This document shows positions 54,484-64,000 of a DNA stretch of 64,000 bases, in pieces. The DNA is from Pocillopora verrucosa (Eukaryota; Cnidaria; Anthozoa; Scleractinia; Pocilloporidae): NCBI RefSeq assembly GCF_036669915.1, contig NC_089317.1:9721311-9785310 (forward strand), given 5' to 3'. Position 1 is the first letter of the stretch. Each line of letters opens with the position of its first letter. The position numbers and the translations under genes were made by a program. The notes beneath the pieces are model-generated. The model had not been told where the DNA came from. It saw nothing but the letters and a program-made list of their open reading frames with translations, and ran no database searches.

Positions 54484-54969
54484 GTGAGATCTAAAAATAT
54501 TATTCCTATTGTTGATGCGATTAATGAAGAAAATGAAAACTGTGAAATACCAAACAGTTTAGGCAGAAAATGCCCTTTCAAAGAAATGTCAAAATATCAG
54601 TGTGGAATAGCAGAGCTTGATTATGAGATTCCGGAACTTGAAGGGAATAAAAATTATTTAAATTCATTTGTGCCTTGGTACCCTCCATTACCAGCCTCAT
54701 CTTCCTCTTCTTCTTTAAATAATGAGTGCTATAAGGACACAAGAAACATCAGCGGTTCCAGCAGCCCATGCAGCACAAGCAGCCCCTACAGCCCTTGCAG
54801 CACCAGCAGCTTCTTACAACCCACTTATCAACCGCTCTTAAAGAGTATGTGTGTGCCTAATTGGGTCTTGCTCTACTTTAAATTGCAAGCAAAATTACCA
54901 GATGCTGCAAGGCAAACTCTTCTTAAACTCACTCAGCTTGGAAGATGTGGGATAAAAGACCTTTTATGA
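54484..54969 (+). CDS. Accessory protein of the composite unit, copy B (shortened)
   Basis: Open frame of about 160 codons: NIIPIVDAINEENENCEIPN, KYQCGIAELDYEIPELEGN, FVPWYPPLPA with a Ser-rich linker of near-perfect SSPCSTSSPYSPCSTSS repeats, then SMCVPNWVLLYFKLQAKLPD and TLLKLTQLGRCGIKDLL, TGA. Compared with copy A it lacks an internal segment, and the junction keeps the frame. Function unknown. Confidence 0.45.
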   Translation: MRSKNIIPIVDAINEENENCEIPNSLGRKCPFKEMSKYQCGIAELDYEIPELEGNKNYLNSFVPWYPPLPASSSSSSLNNECYKDTRNISGSSSPCSTSSPYSPCSTSSFLQPTYQPLLKSMCVPNWVLLYFKLQAKLPDAARQTLLKLTQLGRCGIKDLL

Positions 54970-55305
54970 CCTGCTTAACTTTATAACCTCAGGGTATTAT
55001 GTTTAGAGTTATTACTTTCTAACACTGCCTGAGAAAAGGAATGCAAGTGCATGCTAAGAATTGTTTACATCAAAGTTCCAGATTTGTGTTAATTAACCAC
55101 TGGCTGACTTGCCATCTATGACTTCTGATGACTCGTAAAAGAGCTCACAGCAGCCAGTTTTCTTGTTAAAATCAAGTGATCAACCCAAGAGAGAGTGTAA
55201 GGATTTGAAGAAACACCAAGCTAAAAGGAAAAGTCTAAGTAAGTGCTATTTCAGGAGGAAATGGAAATGCAAGTACTTCCAAATGTCTAAGGATACTACT
55301 GCAGA

Positions 55306-55620
55306 TTGCCTGAGTTACCAATTATGGTGAATGATTTTCATTCCCATTCACAGTTCTTTGCATTTCCAACTTGGGCGATCAATTTTGATCCAGTTCCTCT
55401 GACCAATAACCTGCCAACCATCGGCCACAAGGCTTTTGCATCCCTTAGCAATAATCCCATGGAGGTGTTCGACCCAATGCCTTCAACCCCACCAGTGCCT
55501 ACAACTCCGCAAACACCCACACTCCAGTCATCAAGCTCCGAGGACCACAAAGTCAGTGAAGACGTCATCCAATCATTGGTAATTCCAAGCAAATCCAAAG
55601 GGGTGGGAGACGTCTTGTAA
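55306..55620 (+). CDS. Conserved ORF of the composite unit (INFDPVPLT), copy B
   Basis: Encodes AINFDPVPLTNNLPTIGHKA, a Pro/Thr-rich linker and SEDVIQSLVIPSKSKGVGDV with stop TAA, aligned without gaps to copy A. In copy B the next segment (QRLNVTKL then TAA, near 55722) is broken, unlike in A and C. Confidence 0.4.
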   Translation: MPELPIMVNDFHSHSQFFAFPTWAINFDPVPLTNNLPTIGHKAFASLSNNPMEVFDPMPSTPPVPTTPQTPTLQSSSSEDHKVSEDVIQSLVIPSKSKGVGDVL

Positions 55621-57254
55621 AAGGGAAAAAGAGAGGCACCGGTGTACTCTTAAACTTCTGCCTTCTCCTTTATCTTGGAAGAGCTGAGCAACAACACACA
55701 CCAACGGCACCCACAACAAACAGAGGCTAAATGTGACAAAACTTTAAGCATTGAAGGTGCTAGTGTTTAGCCATTTTCCCATTGAGTCTGCCACGGAAAA
55801 GGAAAAAGTGGGGAAGTCCGTTAAAACCAAGGCAAAGGTTGTCTAGGCAAACTAATAAGCTTGCCCTAATAAGCTTGCTCATTCATCAGAGCATGCAAAA
55901 GGGATATTAGATCCTAAAGATTTCAAATTGCAGACCCAAACACCAACAACTGAGTTGTCTTTGGTTGAAATACCAGAGGATTGGAGGCACTAATGGTCAG
56001 CTTTCTAACTGGCTGAGTTTGATATATTTTAGTGAGAAAATTGTGTCTACTTAATAGAGCCTTAATTCCCACACAAACAGCAGATGTATAAACTATTTTT
56101 ATATTTTGACTTAGGAAGAATCAATGTAATCAATTATACTCAAAAAGGATTCACAGCTATGCAAACATCTGTGCAGCAAGAAGCTGAAAAGTGTAAAATT
56201 TAGAGTTCTTGCAAGTTAAAATCTGAACTTTCGGTAGGATGACTTTCCTTCGTGGCTTTCTTCAGTTAAAGGGGATATAATTTTCAAAAGTCTGACCTCA
56301 TTTCCTTCAGGCCCTCAAACAGACTTAGTATGAGTGAAATCAATTTTTGACAGTTGCCACATTTTTCGGATTTTCAGCGATGTTTACAGACATTCACTCT
56401 TAATCTCTTCCATGCCCTCTTGGGTAGTATATGCCTGAGGGTAACTTTTAATCTCTCCTATCACCCCTTAGGTAGTGTATACCTGAGGGTTACTTTTCAT
56501 CTCTTCCATACCCTCTTACCTGAGGTAGGTAGAGCTATACCTTATAGTTATACAGTACAGATTATTATATACAAAGAAGGTAGTAGTAGCTTGAACTTAA
56601 ATGTTCCAATTATTTTCCACATGTGAACTACACAATTCTCAAATTAAGATTTTTTTATTTACTTTTTTTTTAATAATACCTTTAAAATTTATGCTTTTTT
56701 TGGTTTTCTCTGAGGTTCCTCTACAAATATGATGAATTCCAGTTCAATTTAGCATTGTAGACAAAAAGGTCGTACCTCAGATATTTCATTTGTTAGATTT
56801 AGTACGAGAACAAGACATTTATGCTTTGGATTTTTAATTCAGTAATATGCGGTTCATTCCTCAACTGAACTGACCTCTAAACATAAAAAGTAACTGGAAT
56901 CAGAAAAACGTTCTGTTTAACTCCAGAGGTTTTCAACATGAAGACTTTCAAATAGACTGATGCACACTCTTCCTAGGAGACTTGCATTATATAGGTTTCG
57001 CCACCAAATTGCATTTACCTCGTGGGTAGCCTAACCTTCCCTGTACCCAACTATTAGATTACTTATGCATGTTATCCCAGCTATTGTTGTTGATCCGTGG
57101 GCTATTCTTTTGGCAACAAGGAGAGCTTGTCTAGCATCAATGTCCCCTTGTTTTTCGTGCACTGCAACTGGTAAGTGTCCATTCCATGATACTCTCTCTT
57201 TCAAAGTGACAATGTTTTGTTTGGCCTATGCATATTTAATTTTGCCTAGGTCAA

Positions 57255-59465
57255 AAAAAATGGTATACCACCTTCCTTGTGGAAGAGCATAAAACAGGCA
57301 CTTGCCAGTGGTACTAGCTCCTAAATGAATGGGGTCGTGTATTTTTGAGACCTTTGAGGAACTGTTGAAAATACTTTGTAAGAACCATGCTGTATTCTAA
57401 AGTCTGCCTGTTTCCCATTAAAGGACATGGACCTGATTGAGCATATTTTAGTACACCAACTGACAGTTTTAATCTCTAAGCTTTGAGACTTAGCAAGTGT
57501 AGTGTTCCCCTGAACAATAGAATGTACAATGCAGTGCAAATAAGCAAAGCGCTTTATCCATATTATGCATAATTTTGCTAAATACTCATTTAATTCATGT
57601 TAGTGAGTAGAGCGTTTAAATAATAGGCAACCGCAATAGACCACACTGTGCAAAAAGAAGTGGAAGCTAGGTCACAGCATCACTGGTAAATATCTTTTAC
57701 TATACAGTAAGGAAAGAAATAATTAGAGCTTTGTTAGATGCTACTGCATTCAAATCCAAGTCTTACCTTGCTTCTTTGAACCAACTTAAGTAGTACTCAA
57801 ATCAATGATCTACCCATTTGTTACTAGAGTGAACTTAATATTATGCCTGTAATTGTGAATTCCATTCAAGCATTCGACAACTCCAATCAACCATATTTTG
57901 TATTCGCTTCTAACAGTGGGGGATCTTATACCTTGAGCTGCTATTAACGGTACTTCTTTGTCATCTTGGAAAAACACCGATCTTCTAAGGATAGGTCTGT
58001 CTACATAGCATTTCTTAGAGTGTTTCACAAGTGCTTGAAACGTTTTTAACTTTTTGGAGCATTTGTCATGATGTAAGTGCATATTAGCCATAGCTATTGA
58101 ATAGAAAGCTCTTAGTTCCTGTGATATAGTTTTAGTTAAGGTACATTTTTCTACATAAACTATTGAGAAGCACTCCTCAAGGCATGATATATTTCATGTG
58201 TGACAAAATTATTTTGAGGTTATGTCATACATAAAATGTCACGCCTTGCATTTTATCCAGCCCATTTCCTTGACGCATGGCTGCGTTGTTTGTGAACATA
58301 TAAGGTTTTGCAAAATGTGAGATCGTGTTTAGGTATAGACGCAGGTATTACTTGGTACTATATATTGGTCTAAGTTCATTTGAGATTATTCTTGTCTTAT
58401 TACAACCAAAGAAGCATCAAAGAAAAGAAGAATAGCTGATTCTGAGCAAAACTTGCCAAAGGGGAAAAAAGGATTGTCTCATCATCTCTTCAAAAGAATC
58501 TCATGGAAAAAAAACAGAAAGAGGCCATTCAAGTTCTGGCAACACCAAAGGCCACTGAAGGCACAACTTTTAAAGAGCTTGCACCAAAAAATTTCGTTCG
58601 AGACCTAAGGGCTTGATCTATCAGTAGCAGCACTTTTGGAGACTATCCTGGAATGTACTGCGGCTTCTCTATGGTAATCAAAGAGTACAAAGAGACAAGA
58701 GAGTTAGGTTTTCCTTTTTGCAAAAATAAGCAAGATATAAGGTGCATGTTTTGCAACAATTGGGGGATCATCCTAGCATCCCACTTTTGTTTGGTGTTTT
58801 ATTAGAGAAAAAGCCAGTCAGTCTTGTGCTCTAGCACCATGGGGACGAAGGCAAAAGCCTCACCATGTGCAAAGCAGCAAAAAACAATGTTTCTGAGCAG
58901 AAGGATTGGAACAGCATTCTTCATGACATGGCTGTCACGTTAGCCCACATTCCTAAATGTGGATTTACACGTAATGACCTTACATGCAACAACATAGTTT
59001 AAGAGAAACATGAAGACCAGCTTCTACACCCCATCATAATCGATTTTCGCATGTGTTGCCTCTACAAAAGCTAAAATTGCCATTCCAAAACTGTCGCATT
59101 GTAAAGGTCATTACAAGAATAGTTCATTCCGCCAGAACTTTTAGACAGAACAGGGAACTATCAGGTGAAAGTGATGTTTATTCCCTGATTTACCTAATTA
59201 TCAAAGTTTATCCACTTTTAAAGTTCAAGGCCATGCCCTCTAAGGGTTTATCGCAGGTAGCCTCAACAAGGCCATCGACCATGGAAGTAAAATCAGCTCT
59301 ATGTGCCACTTTTTAAGTTGTGCTCTTTTTTAAGCTAGTGGCACTGTTAATGTGCCACCAGCTAATTTGCATAAAAAAAATTATTTGTGGCACAAAGCTC
59401 ATCATACTTTGTAATGATTACTCTAACTTTACATCAGTTAACAGACCTTAGAGAAGGCAGTTCAT
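57255..59465. other. Uncharacterised stretch
   Basis: No family recognised. The minus-strand ORF 57810-58091 encodes ALVKHSKKCYVDRPILRRSV and FFQDDKEVPLIAAQGIRSPT without known motif. 58400-59000 contains Lys/Glu-rich codons on + with scattered stops that could be an eroded coding region. A (GTGGCAC)-type phrase recurs near 59335-59395. Confidence 0.35.
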
Positions 59466-59469
59466 ACTC

Positions 59470-60680
59470 AGTTTTATGCATATCTAACCAAGAATAATTT
59501 CATTTCACCCAGCCAGTTTGGATTTAGATTAAAGTCATCTACACCCCACCCCACCTGACTGGTGCCATATTCTTGGACCTCGCCAAAGCGTTTGACACTG
59601 TCAATCACACAATACTGTTTCAGAAGCTCAAAAACTATGGTGTTGATGATGCTGCCAAAGCCTGGTTTACTTCATTCTTAATGAACAGAAAACAAGTGAC
59701 CAGCTGTAATGATGTATGCTCCAAAGTTGCCCCTGTTTCGATTGGCAAACATTGGGCCCACTTCTATTTATAATTAACATGAATGATCTACCTGACATTT
59801 TGCAGTTCTGTCAGGTCACTCTATGTGCAGATGACACTGTTCTATATCTCACCTCCAAAAATGAATGGCTTAGGGCTAACCAACTTACTCTGAATGTTAA
59901 GAAATCCAAATTTTTACTTATTGGTAGTAGTTCCTGCTTAAGCAAAGTTGGGTCCATCCTTATTTCTGCTGACGATATCCCTCTCGATAATGTAGATTCG
60001 TGTACGTACTTGGGTATTGTGATTAATAACCGGTTTTCCTGGACTGACTACATTGATTATATTTGTGGTAAGATCAGTAAAAAGTTAGGTCTCTGAAGGC
60101 GTATTAAACCTTGCCTCCCACTCAACACTAGAATCATGTTTTTTAATGGTTTCATTTTACCTCTTTTTGACTATGAGGATATCATTTGGGGAGATCGCGG
60201 ATATGCCTCCTTAATGTCTGAGCTTCAAGTGTTAGAGAATAAGGCTGCTTGCCTCATTTTAGATCTTCCTGCACATTTTTCTGCAGCTGGGGTGCTAAAG
60301 ATACTTGGCTGGAAGTCATTATTGTGACGTAGAAAGGAACATCATGCTATTTTTATGTATAAATTGATTAACAACCATTTTCATCACTCTATCCCTCTTA
60401 CATTCACTGGTGATTCTCATAGTTACTCCACAAGATCAAGAAATGACATTAGAAAATCCAGTGCCGCAAGAAGATGGGGTCATCGGTTGTCAGTAAATTT
60501 TAGCACTAATATATGGAACGGGTTAGACACCTCATTAAGGAATGTAGAGTCACTGCCTGCTTTTAAACGTGGCCCATCTAAAGTTATCTTTGACTCTTAA
60601 CGACATTCTTTGCTTTTTACCCTTTGTATATTCTTTTTATCTTTTACATTCTTGTATTTTTAACTGGTTATATTTCATGC
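59470..60680 (+). pseudogene. LINE reverse transcriptase relic
   Basis: Starts inside the RT palm: MDLAKAFDTVNHTILFQKLK, NYGVDDAAKAWFTSFLMNRK, GPLLFIINMNDLPDILQ, LCADDTVLYLTSK (CADD catalytic loop), WLRANQLTLNVKKSKF, YLGIVINNRFSWTDYI. After TGA at 60094-60096 the frame continues RRIKPCLPLNTRIM, then LPLFDYEDIIWGD, LQVLENKAACLIL and a C-terminal HSYSTRSRNDIRKSS ... LPAFKRGPSKVIFDS, TAA at 60598. There is a deletion of about 60 codons after LTSK. It ends where composite copy C begins. Confidence 0.8.
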
Positions 60681-60689
60681 TTCATGATC

Positions 60690-62345
60690 TTTTCATGGAG
60701 ACTGAAATCTTGGATCAATTGGCTGAGCTTTCCAGAGTTATGGGATCCAATCTTGACTCCAAAAAGCACTGGTATGTGGTAATGAAAGCTTTCTGTAAAA
60801 TCAAGCAGGTTGCCTTTGCAGAGAGTAAAATATTTAGTTAATTCCCCAATGAAGTACAGACTATTCTGCGAGCAGGTCTCAAGCCCGCCAAAAAGCTGTT
60901 CATTCAACACCAGGCAATCAGGCGACTTGTGTGTTGTATCTTCCTTTGCTCTCTGTGCAGTATTACTCAGACTGAGAGAATTTCCAGCAAATGGATTTGG
61001 GAGATCTAAAAATATTATCCCTGTTGTTTATGCAGTAAATAAAGATGCTCTCGACTGTGAAATACCGCACAGTTTAGGCAGGAAATGCCCTCTGGAAGAA
61101 ACGTCAAAATGTCAGTGTAGAATAGCAGTGCTTCATTAAGAGATTCTGGAACTTGAAAGGAATAATAGTTATTTAAATTCATTTGTGCCTTTGTATCCTC
61201 TATTAACAGCCTCGCCTGTTACACCAAAATGATTTTCATCATAAACCAATACTTTCACCAAACAGAACCCAAAAAAAACCTTCTCACACATAAACACTAA
61301 TCAATATTGAGCAATATCTGGATTCATTAGGGAAAGTGGTAGCTTGTTGTTCTTTCATGGAACTTGCATAAACTGTTCACAAAATGGACCTGTTAGAAAA
61401 ATTGTGCTACAATACAGAGCATCTTTGCCCTTGACACCAGAACCGGAATTTGACCCTGTTTAGTGTCGTTGGTCCAAAACTAACAACTAAATATTCCTAC
61501 TTTCTAATTCAGTCATCCAGGAGTAACCATTGACCGAGAGGCTTTTGCATCCCTCAGTGATGATCCCCTGGAAGAGTCTGACCCACTGTTTTAAAAAACA
61601 GCAGCTAGATGTGACAAAACTTCAAGCATTGCAGGTGCTTGTGTTTAGCTGTTTTCCCATTGAATCTCCCACAAAAAGGAAAAAGTTTGGAAGTCCATTA
61701 AAAGCAAAATTGACTTTAATTGTTACCTTAGGAAAGATGTAAATAAACTTGCTCATTCATCATGTTGTAAATAAAGTTGAATTGACCTAGTGTTGTCTTG
61801 CAATTATCCTTTGTCACTAGGAAAGTTTTTCCACAAAAGATCTCACCAGCTCAACCACAACTGTTTAACATCAATTTTTAAGCTCTCTGTTTGTCAATTC
61901 TAGTCAAATGTTTCTCGTTTTAACCTATCTGTTTTTAGCCAATGTAATTTAATCAAACTTTGATCGCTGTTCATGCAAAAGTGCTACTAGATCCTAAAGA
62001 TTTCAAACCACAGACCCAAAAACCAACACCTGAGTTTTCTTTGATTGAAATATCTGAGGGTTGCAGGTAGGTGAGAAAAGTGTGACTACTTCATCACGGC
62101 TCAATTCCCTCACAAACAAGCAGCAGCAAACTTGCAGTAGGATGACCTTCTTTCATGGCTTTCTGCAGTTAAATGGGAAACAGTTTTCAAACACCTAGCC
62201 TCATATCCTTCAGTTACTTACCTAGGCCTTCAAACAGACGAAGTATGAGCCAAATCGATTTTTTGGAAGTTGCCGCGTTTTTCTGATTTTCTTCGATTTT
62301 CACAGACATTCACTCCTAATCTCTTCTATACCCTCTTGAGTGGTT
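60690..62345. repeat. Composite repeat unit, copy C (most reduced)
   Basis: Begins ATGGAGACTGAAATCTTGG with GGCTGAGCTTTCCAGAGTTA (60722), then GCGAGCAGGTCTCAAGCCCG (60868). The ORF 60810-61139 covers NIIPVVYAVNKDALDCEIPH and KCPLEETSKCQCRIAVLH. 61200-61500 is unrelated to A and B. QQLDVTKLQALQVLVFSCFP (61602-61661) and TTCAAACAGACGAAGTATGA (62228) resume the homology. No transposase part remains. Confidence 0.68.
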
Positions 62346-62609
62346 CATTTGACATTGTTCTTGTCTTATTACAACCGTGGAATCAAACAAGAAGTAAAAA
62401 ACTCAAAAGAGAGAACATTCAGAACCGAGTCAAGAGTATTATCAGAATTCAAGAAAACAGAAAGAAAAGAAGAGAAAGAAGAGAGCTAATGTATCAGAAG
62501 GGGAGTTAAAGCAAGGTCAACCAATTACAAGACCCAGACGTTGCCCAGCCATTGATCTTATCTTATTGAATATTTGGACATGATACTCCTCTCCAAAGCT
62601 ACGCATAAC
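62346..62609. other. Spacer before the hAT element
   Basis: A Lys/Arg-rich ORF tail (KRENIQNRVKSIIRIQENRK) ends at 62509 without known motif. The last eight bases, CGCATAAC (62602-62609), should be the hAT target duplication. Confidence 0.4.
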
Positions 62610-64000
62610 CAGGGTTCGAAACTAACGGGTGTCCTATTGCCCGGGGGCATGTAAAATTTGGCTTGGGCAACTGAAATCTTCAGGCCAGTTGCCCCAGTGG
62701 GCAACTGGCTTCCTCCATGCAGGGCAACTGCTGGAACTTGGAAGTAATAATAAAAATAATAATTTAAATCACTTAGAAATAATAAAGAAAACAGAAAACC
62801 AAGAAAAGTTGTCTTTTTTGTATGTAGCTAAACAGTAAAAGCACCTTGATTTTCAACGCTCGTCAGGGAGTGAGATCGCAAATGCGTCACTCATGTCAGC
62901 GGTACACTTCATGAGAGGATGCACAGAAAGATCTTGAATGCACATGTGTTCAAAATGGCGGGTAAAATTACTCGATTTTTTAGCTCTAAGTCGGACAAAG
63001 AACCACAACGAGACAAAGAACCATCCGATAATCTCCAGCCGCCTGCCAAAAAAGTTTGTAGCAACTTAACAGCTTCTAAAAAGTACGACAGCACTTCGAG
63101 AGTACGAAAGTTCCTTCCAAAATGGGAAAAGGATTTTCCTTGGATCCAGTTTGCTGGAGGTAAAATGTACTGTAAATACTGTTTGGAAGTAAATGAACAT
63201 GCAGACAAGAATAGCTCATTCTACAAGGGTTCAGATAATTTCCGAATTGGTGTCATTCGTGCCCATAACAAAAGCAAGCAACACTTGCGATGCGCTGATG
63301 TTTACCGCTCAAAACGTAACCCACAAAACCCAATTGAACAAGGTTTGAGAAATATGGAAAGTGCTGTTCAAGGAAAGTTGATGAAATTGTTTAACACAGC
63401 ATACTTTGTGGCAAAAGAAGAGATGCCCTTCAGCAGTTTTAAGAGCTTGTGTGAGCTTCAAATAAAGAATGATGTAGAGCTTGGTAACACCTATTTCAAT
63501 GATCATGCATGTAAAAACTTCATTGAATCATCTGCAGAAATTTTAAAAGCTGACTTAAGTGAAAAACTAAACAATGCAAGCCCTCGCTTCTTTTCAGCAA
63601 TGGCAGATGGTTCCACAGACTCTGGTATTATAGAACAAGAACTTTTGTTTGTCAGGTATCTTAACAATGGGTTACCTGTGAATAGATTTTTAACTGTGCA
63701 GTCAGTTAAACATGCAAATGCTGATGGGATTTTGCAAGCAATTGACAATGGATTTAATTATGCCAATGTAATTAATTGGAAAGATGGACTAGTTGGATTT
63801 GGTGCTGATGGTGCTTCTGTAATGATGGGTAGACAGAATGGAGTACTCAAGAAAATCAAAGATGATGTCCCACACCTCATTGAAATGCACTGTGTGGCGC
63901 ACAAATTGGAACTTGCAATACTTGATGCATTTAAGGATGAAAGCATTTTAACAGAACTGAAGGATCTTCTTCAAGGGATTTATAAACATTATCACTATTC
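62610..64000 (+). mobile_element. hAT element, left part (continues past window)
   Basis: Starts CAGGGTTCGAAACTAACGGG, a hAT-type terminus (CAGGG), 345 bases before the transposase ATG. The subterminal zone holds repeats of GGGCAACTG (62665, 62699, 62723) and an inverted copy forming a perfect 10-bp stem, CCAGTTGCCC/GGGCAACTGG (62685-62694, 62699-62708), with a 4-base loop. The right end lies beyond base 64000. Confidence 0.75.
62955..64000 (+). CDS. hAT transposase with TTF-type zinc finger, 3' end outside window
   Basis: ATG 62955 in AAAATGG context; the frame is open for 348 codons to the window edge. Residues about 1-45 are basic (MAGKITRFFSSKSDKEPQRD, PPAKKVC), a probable nuclear signal. 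Residues about 65-115 form a TTF/BED-like finger (MYCKYC ... RAHNKSKQHLRC). The RNase H-like core begins with RFFSAMADGSTDSGIIEQEL (first catalytic Asp), then LVGFGADGASVMMGRQNGVL (second Asp) and EMHCVAHKLELAILDAF (the CxxH motif). This resembles ZNF862/KIAA1586-type hAT proteins. The Glu and C-terminal dimerisation region lie outside the window. No stop or frameshift is seen, so it is the youngest-looking transposase here. Confidence 0.88.
   Translation, partial: MAGKITRFFSSKSDKEPQRDKEPSDNLQPPAKKVCSNLTASKKYDSTSRVRKFLPKWEKDFPWIQFAGGKMYCKYCLEVNEHADKNSSFYKGSDNFRIGVIRAHNKSKQHLRCADVYRSKRNPQNPIEQGLRNMESAVQGKLMKLFNTAYFVAKEEMPFSSFKSLCELQIKNDVELGNTYFNDHACKNFIESSAEILKADLSEKLNNASPRFFSAMADGSTDSGIIEQELLFVRYLNNGLPVNRFLTVQSVKHANADGILQAIDNGFNYANVINWKDGLVGFGADGASVMMGRQNGVLKKIKDDVPHLIEMHCVAHKLELAILDAFKDESILTELKDLLQGIYKHYHY

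Larger units (their letters stand above)
54190..57250. repeat. Composite repeat unit, copy B
   Basis: Begins GGGGACTGAAGTGTTTGATT with GGCTGAGCTTTCCAGAGTTA at 54212, shared with copy C but not A. It then follows A through GCAGGTCTCAAGCCCACCAA (54357), both ORFs, the CAAACAGACTTAGTATGAG block (56317), the minisatellite (56398-56525) and the YLVGS transposase piece (57015-57130). It is about 1 kb shorter than A, mainly by deletions at 47.2 and 48.8-49.7 kb equivalents. Confidence 0.72.

Overview
This is AT-rich nuclear DNA of an animal, built almost entirely of mobile-element remains. No bacterial-type operon, rRNA or tRNA gene is present. The mix of families points to a marine invertebrate, most likely a cnidarian such as a coral or anemone: THAP/YqaJ ISL2EU-like, PIF/Harbinger with a SANT partner, CR1 with a 2A-like peptide, L2-like and RTE LINEs, BEL/Pao, EnSpm/CACTA-like, a KIAA1586/ZNF862-like hAT, and a Penelope-like hammerhead fold-back. 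That assignment is an inference. Family names come from motif recognition by eye; no search was run.

Layout. 1-3 kb: one end of an ISL2EU-like element (YqaJ nuclease on +, THAP transposase on -). 3.3-4.7 kb: EnSpm-like relic on -. 5.18-10.37 kb: PIF/Harbinger element with matching TIRs and a TAA duplication. It holds a zinc-finger/SANT gene that is split by a 258-bp fold-back insertion, and a transposase cut by a LINE. 10.4-13.5 kb: rearranged CR1 with a 2A-like motif and a foreign ORF1-like piece fused in frame to its reverse transcriptase. 13.5-20.7 kb: gene scraps, degenerate repeats and a 51-bp-period minisatellite.

20.7-36 kb is the clearest stratigraphy. An old LINE abuts a BEL/Pao gag-pol relic. 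That relic was later split by a 4.3-kb full-length L2/CR1-group LINE (target duplication AGGACT) and by a 7.5-kb EnSpm-like element (termini CACAGG...CCTGTG, duplication TGT). The second element itself carries an RTE 3' end. Deleting either insertion mentally restores the BEL/Pao reading frame.

36-46.7 kb: a 28-bp tandem repeat, a DUF7869-like transposase relic, an F-box fragment (the only cellular-type domain seen) and another LINE carrying a 375-bp insertion. 46.7-62.3 kb: three diverged copies (A, B, C) of a composite unit. Between A and B lie a 632-bp TIR element with a 9-bp target duplication enclosing a broken RecQ-like helicase, and a coiled-coil/HTH-like protein. Between B and C lies a LINE relic. 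62.6 kb to the end: the 5' part of a hAT element whose transposase frame is uninterrupted to the window edge.

The genes form no pathway. Each belongs to its own element, and nearly all are broken. Best preserved are the hAT transposase, the 23-27 kb LINE (one frameshift seen), the YqaJ ORF and the coiled-coil ORF at 52.4 kb.
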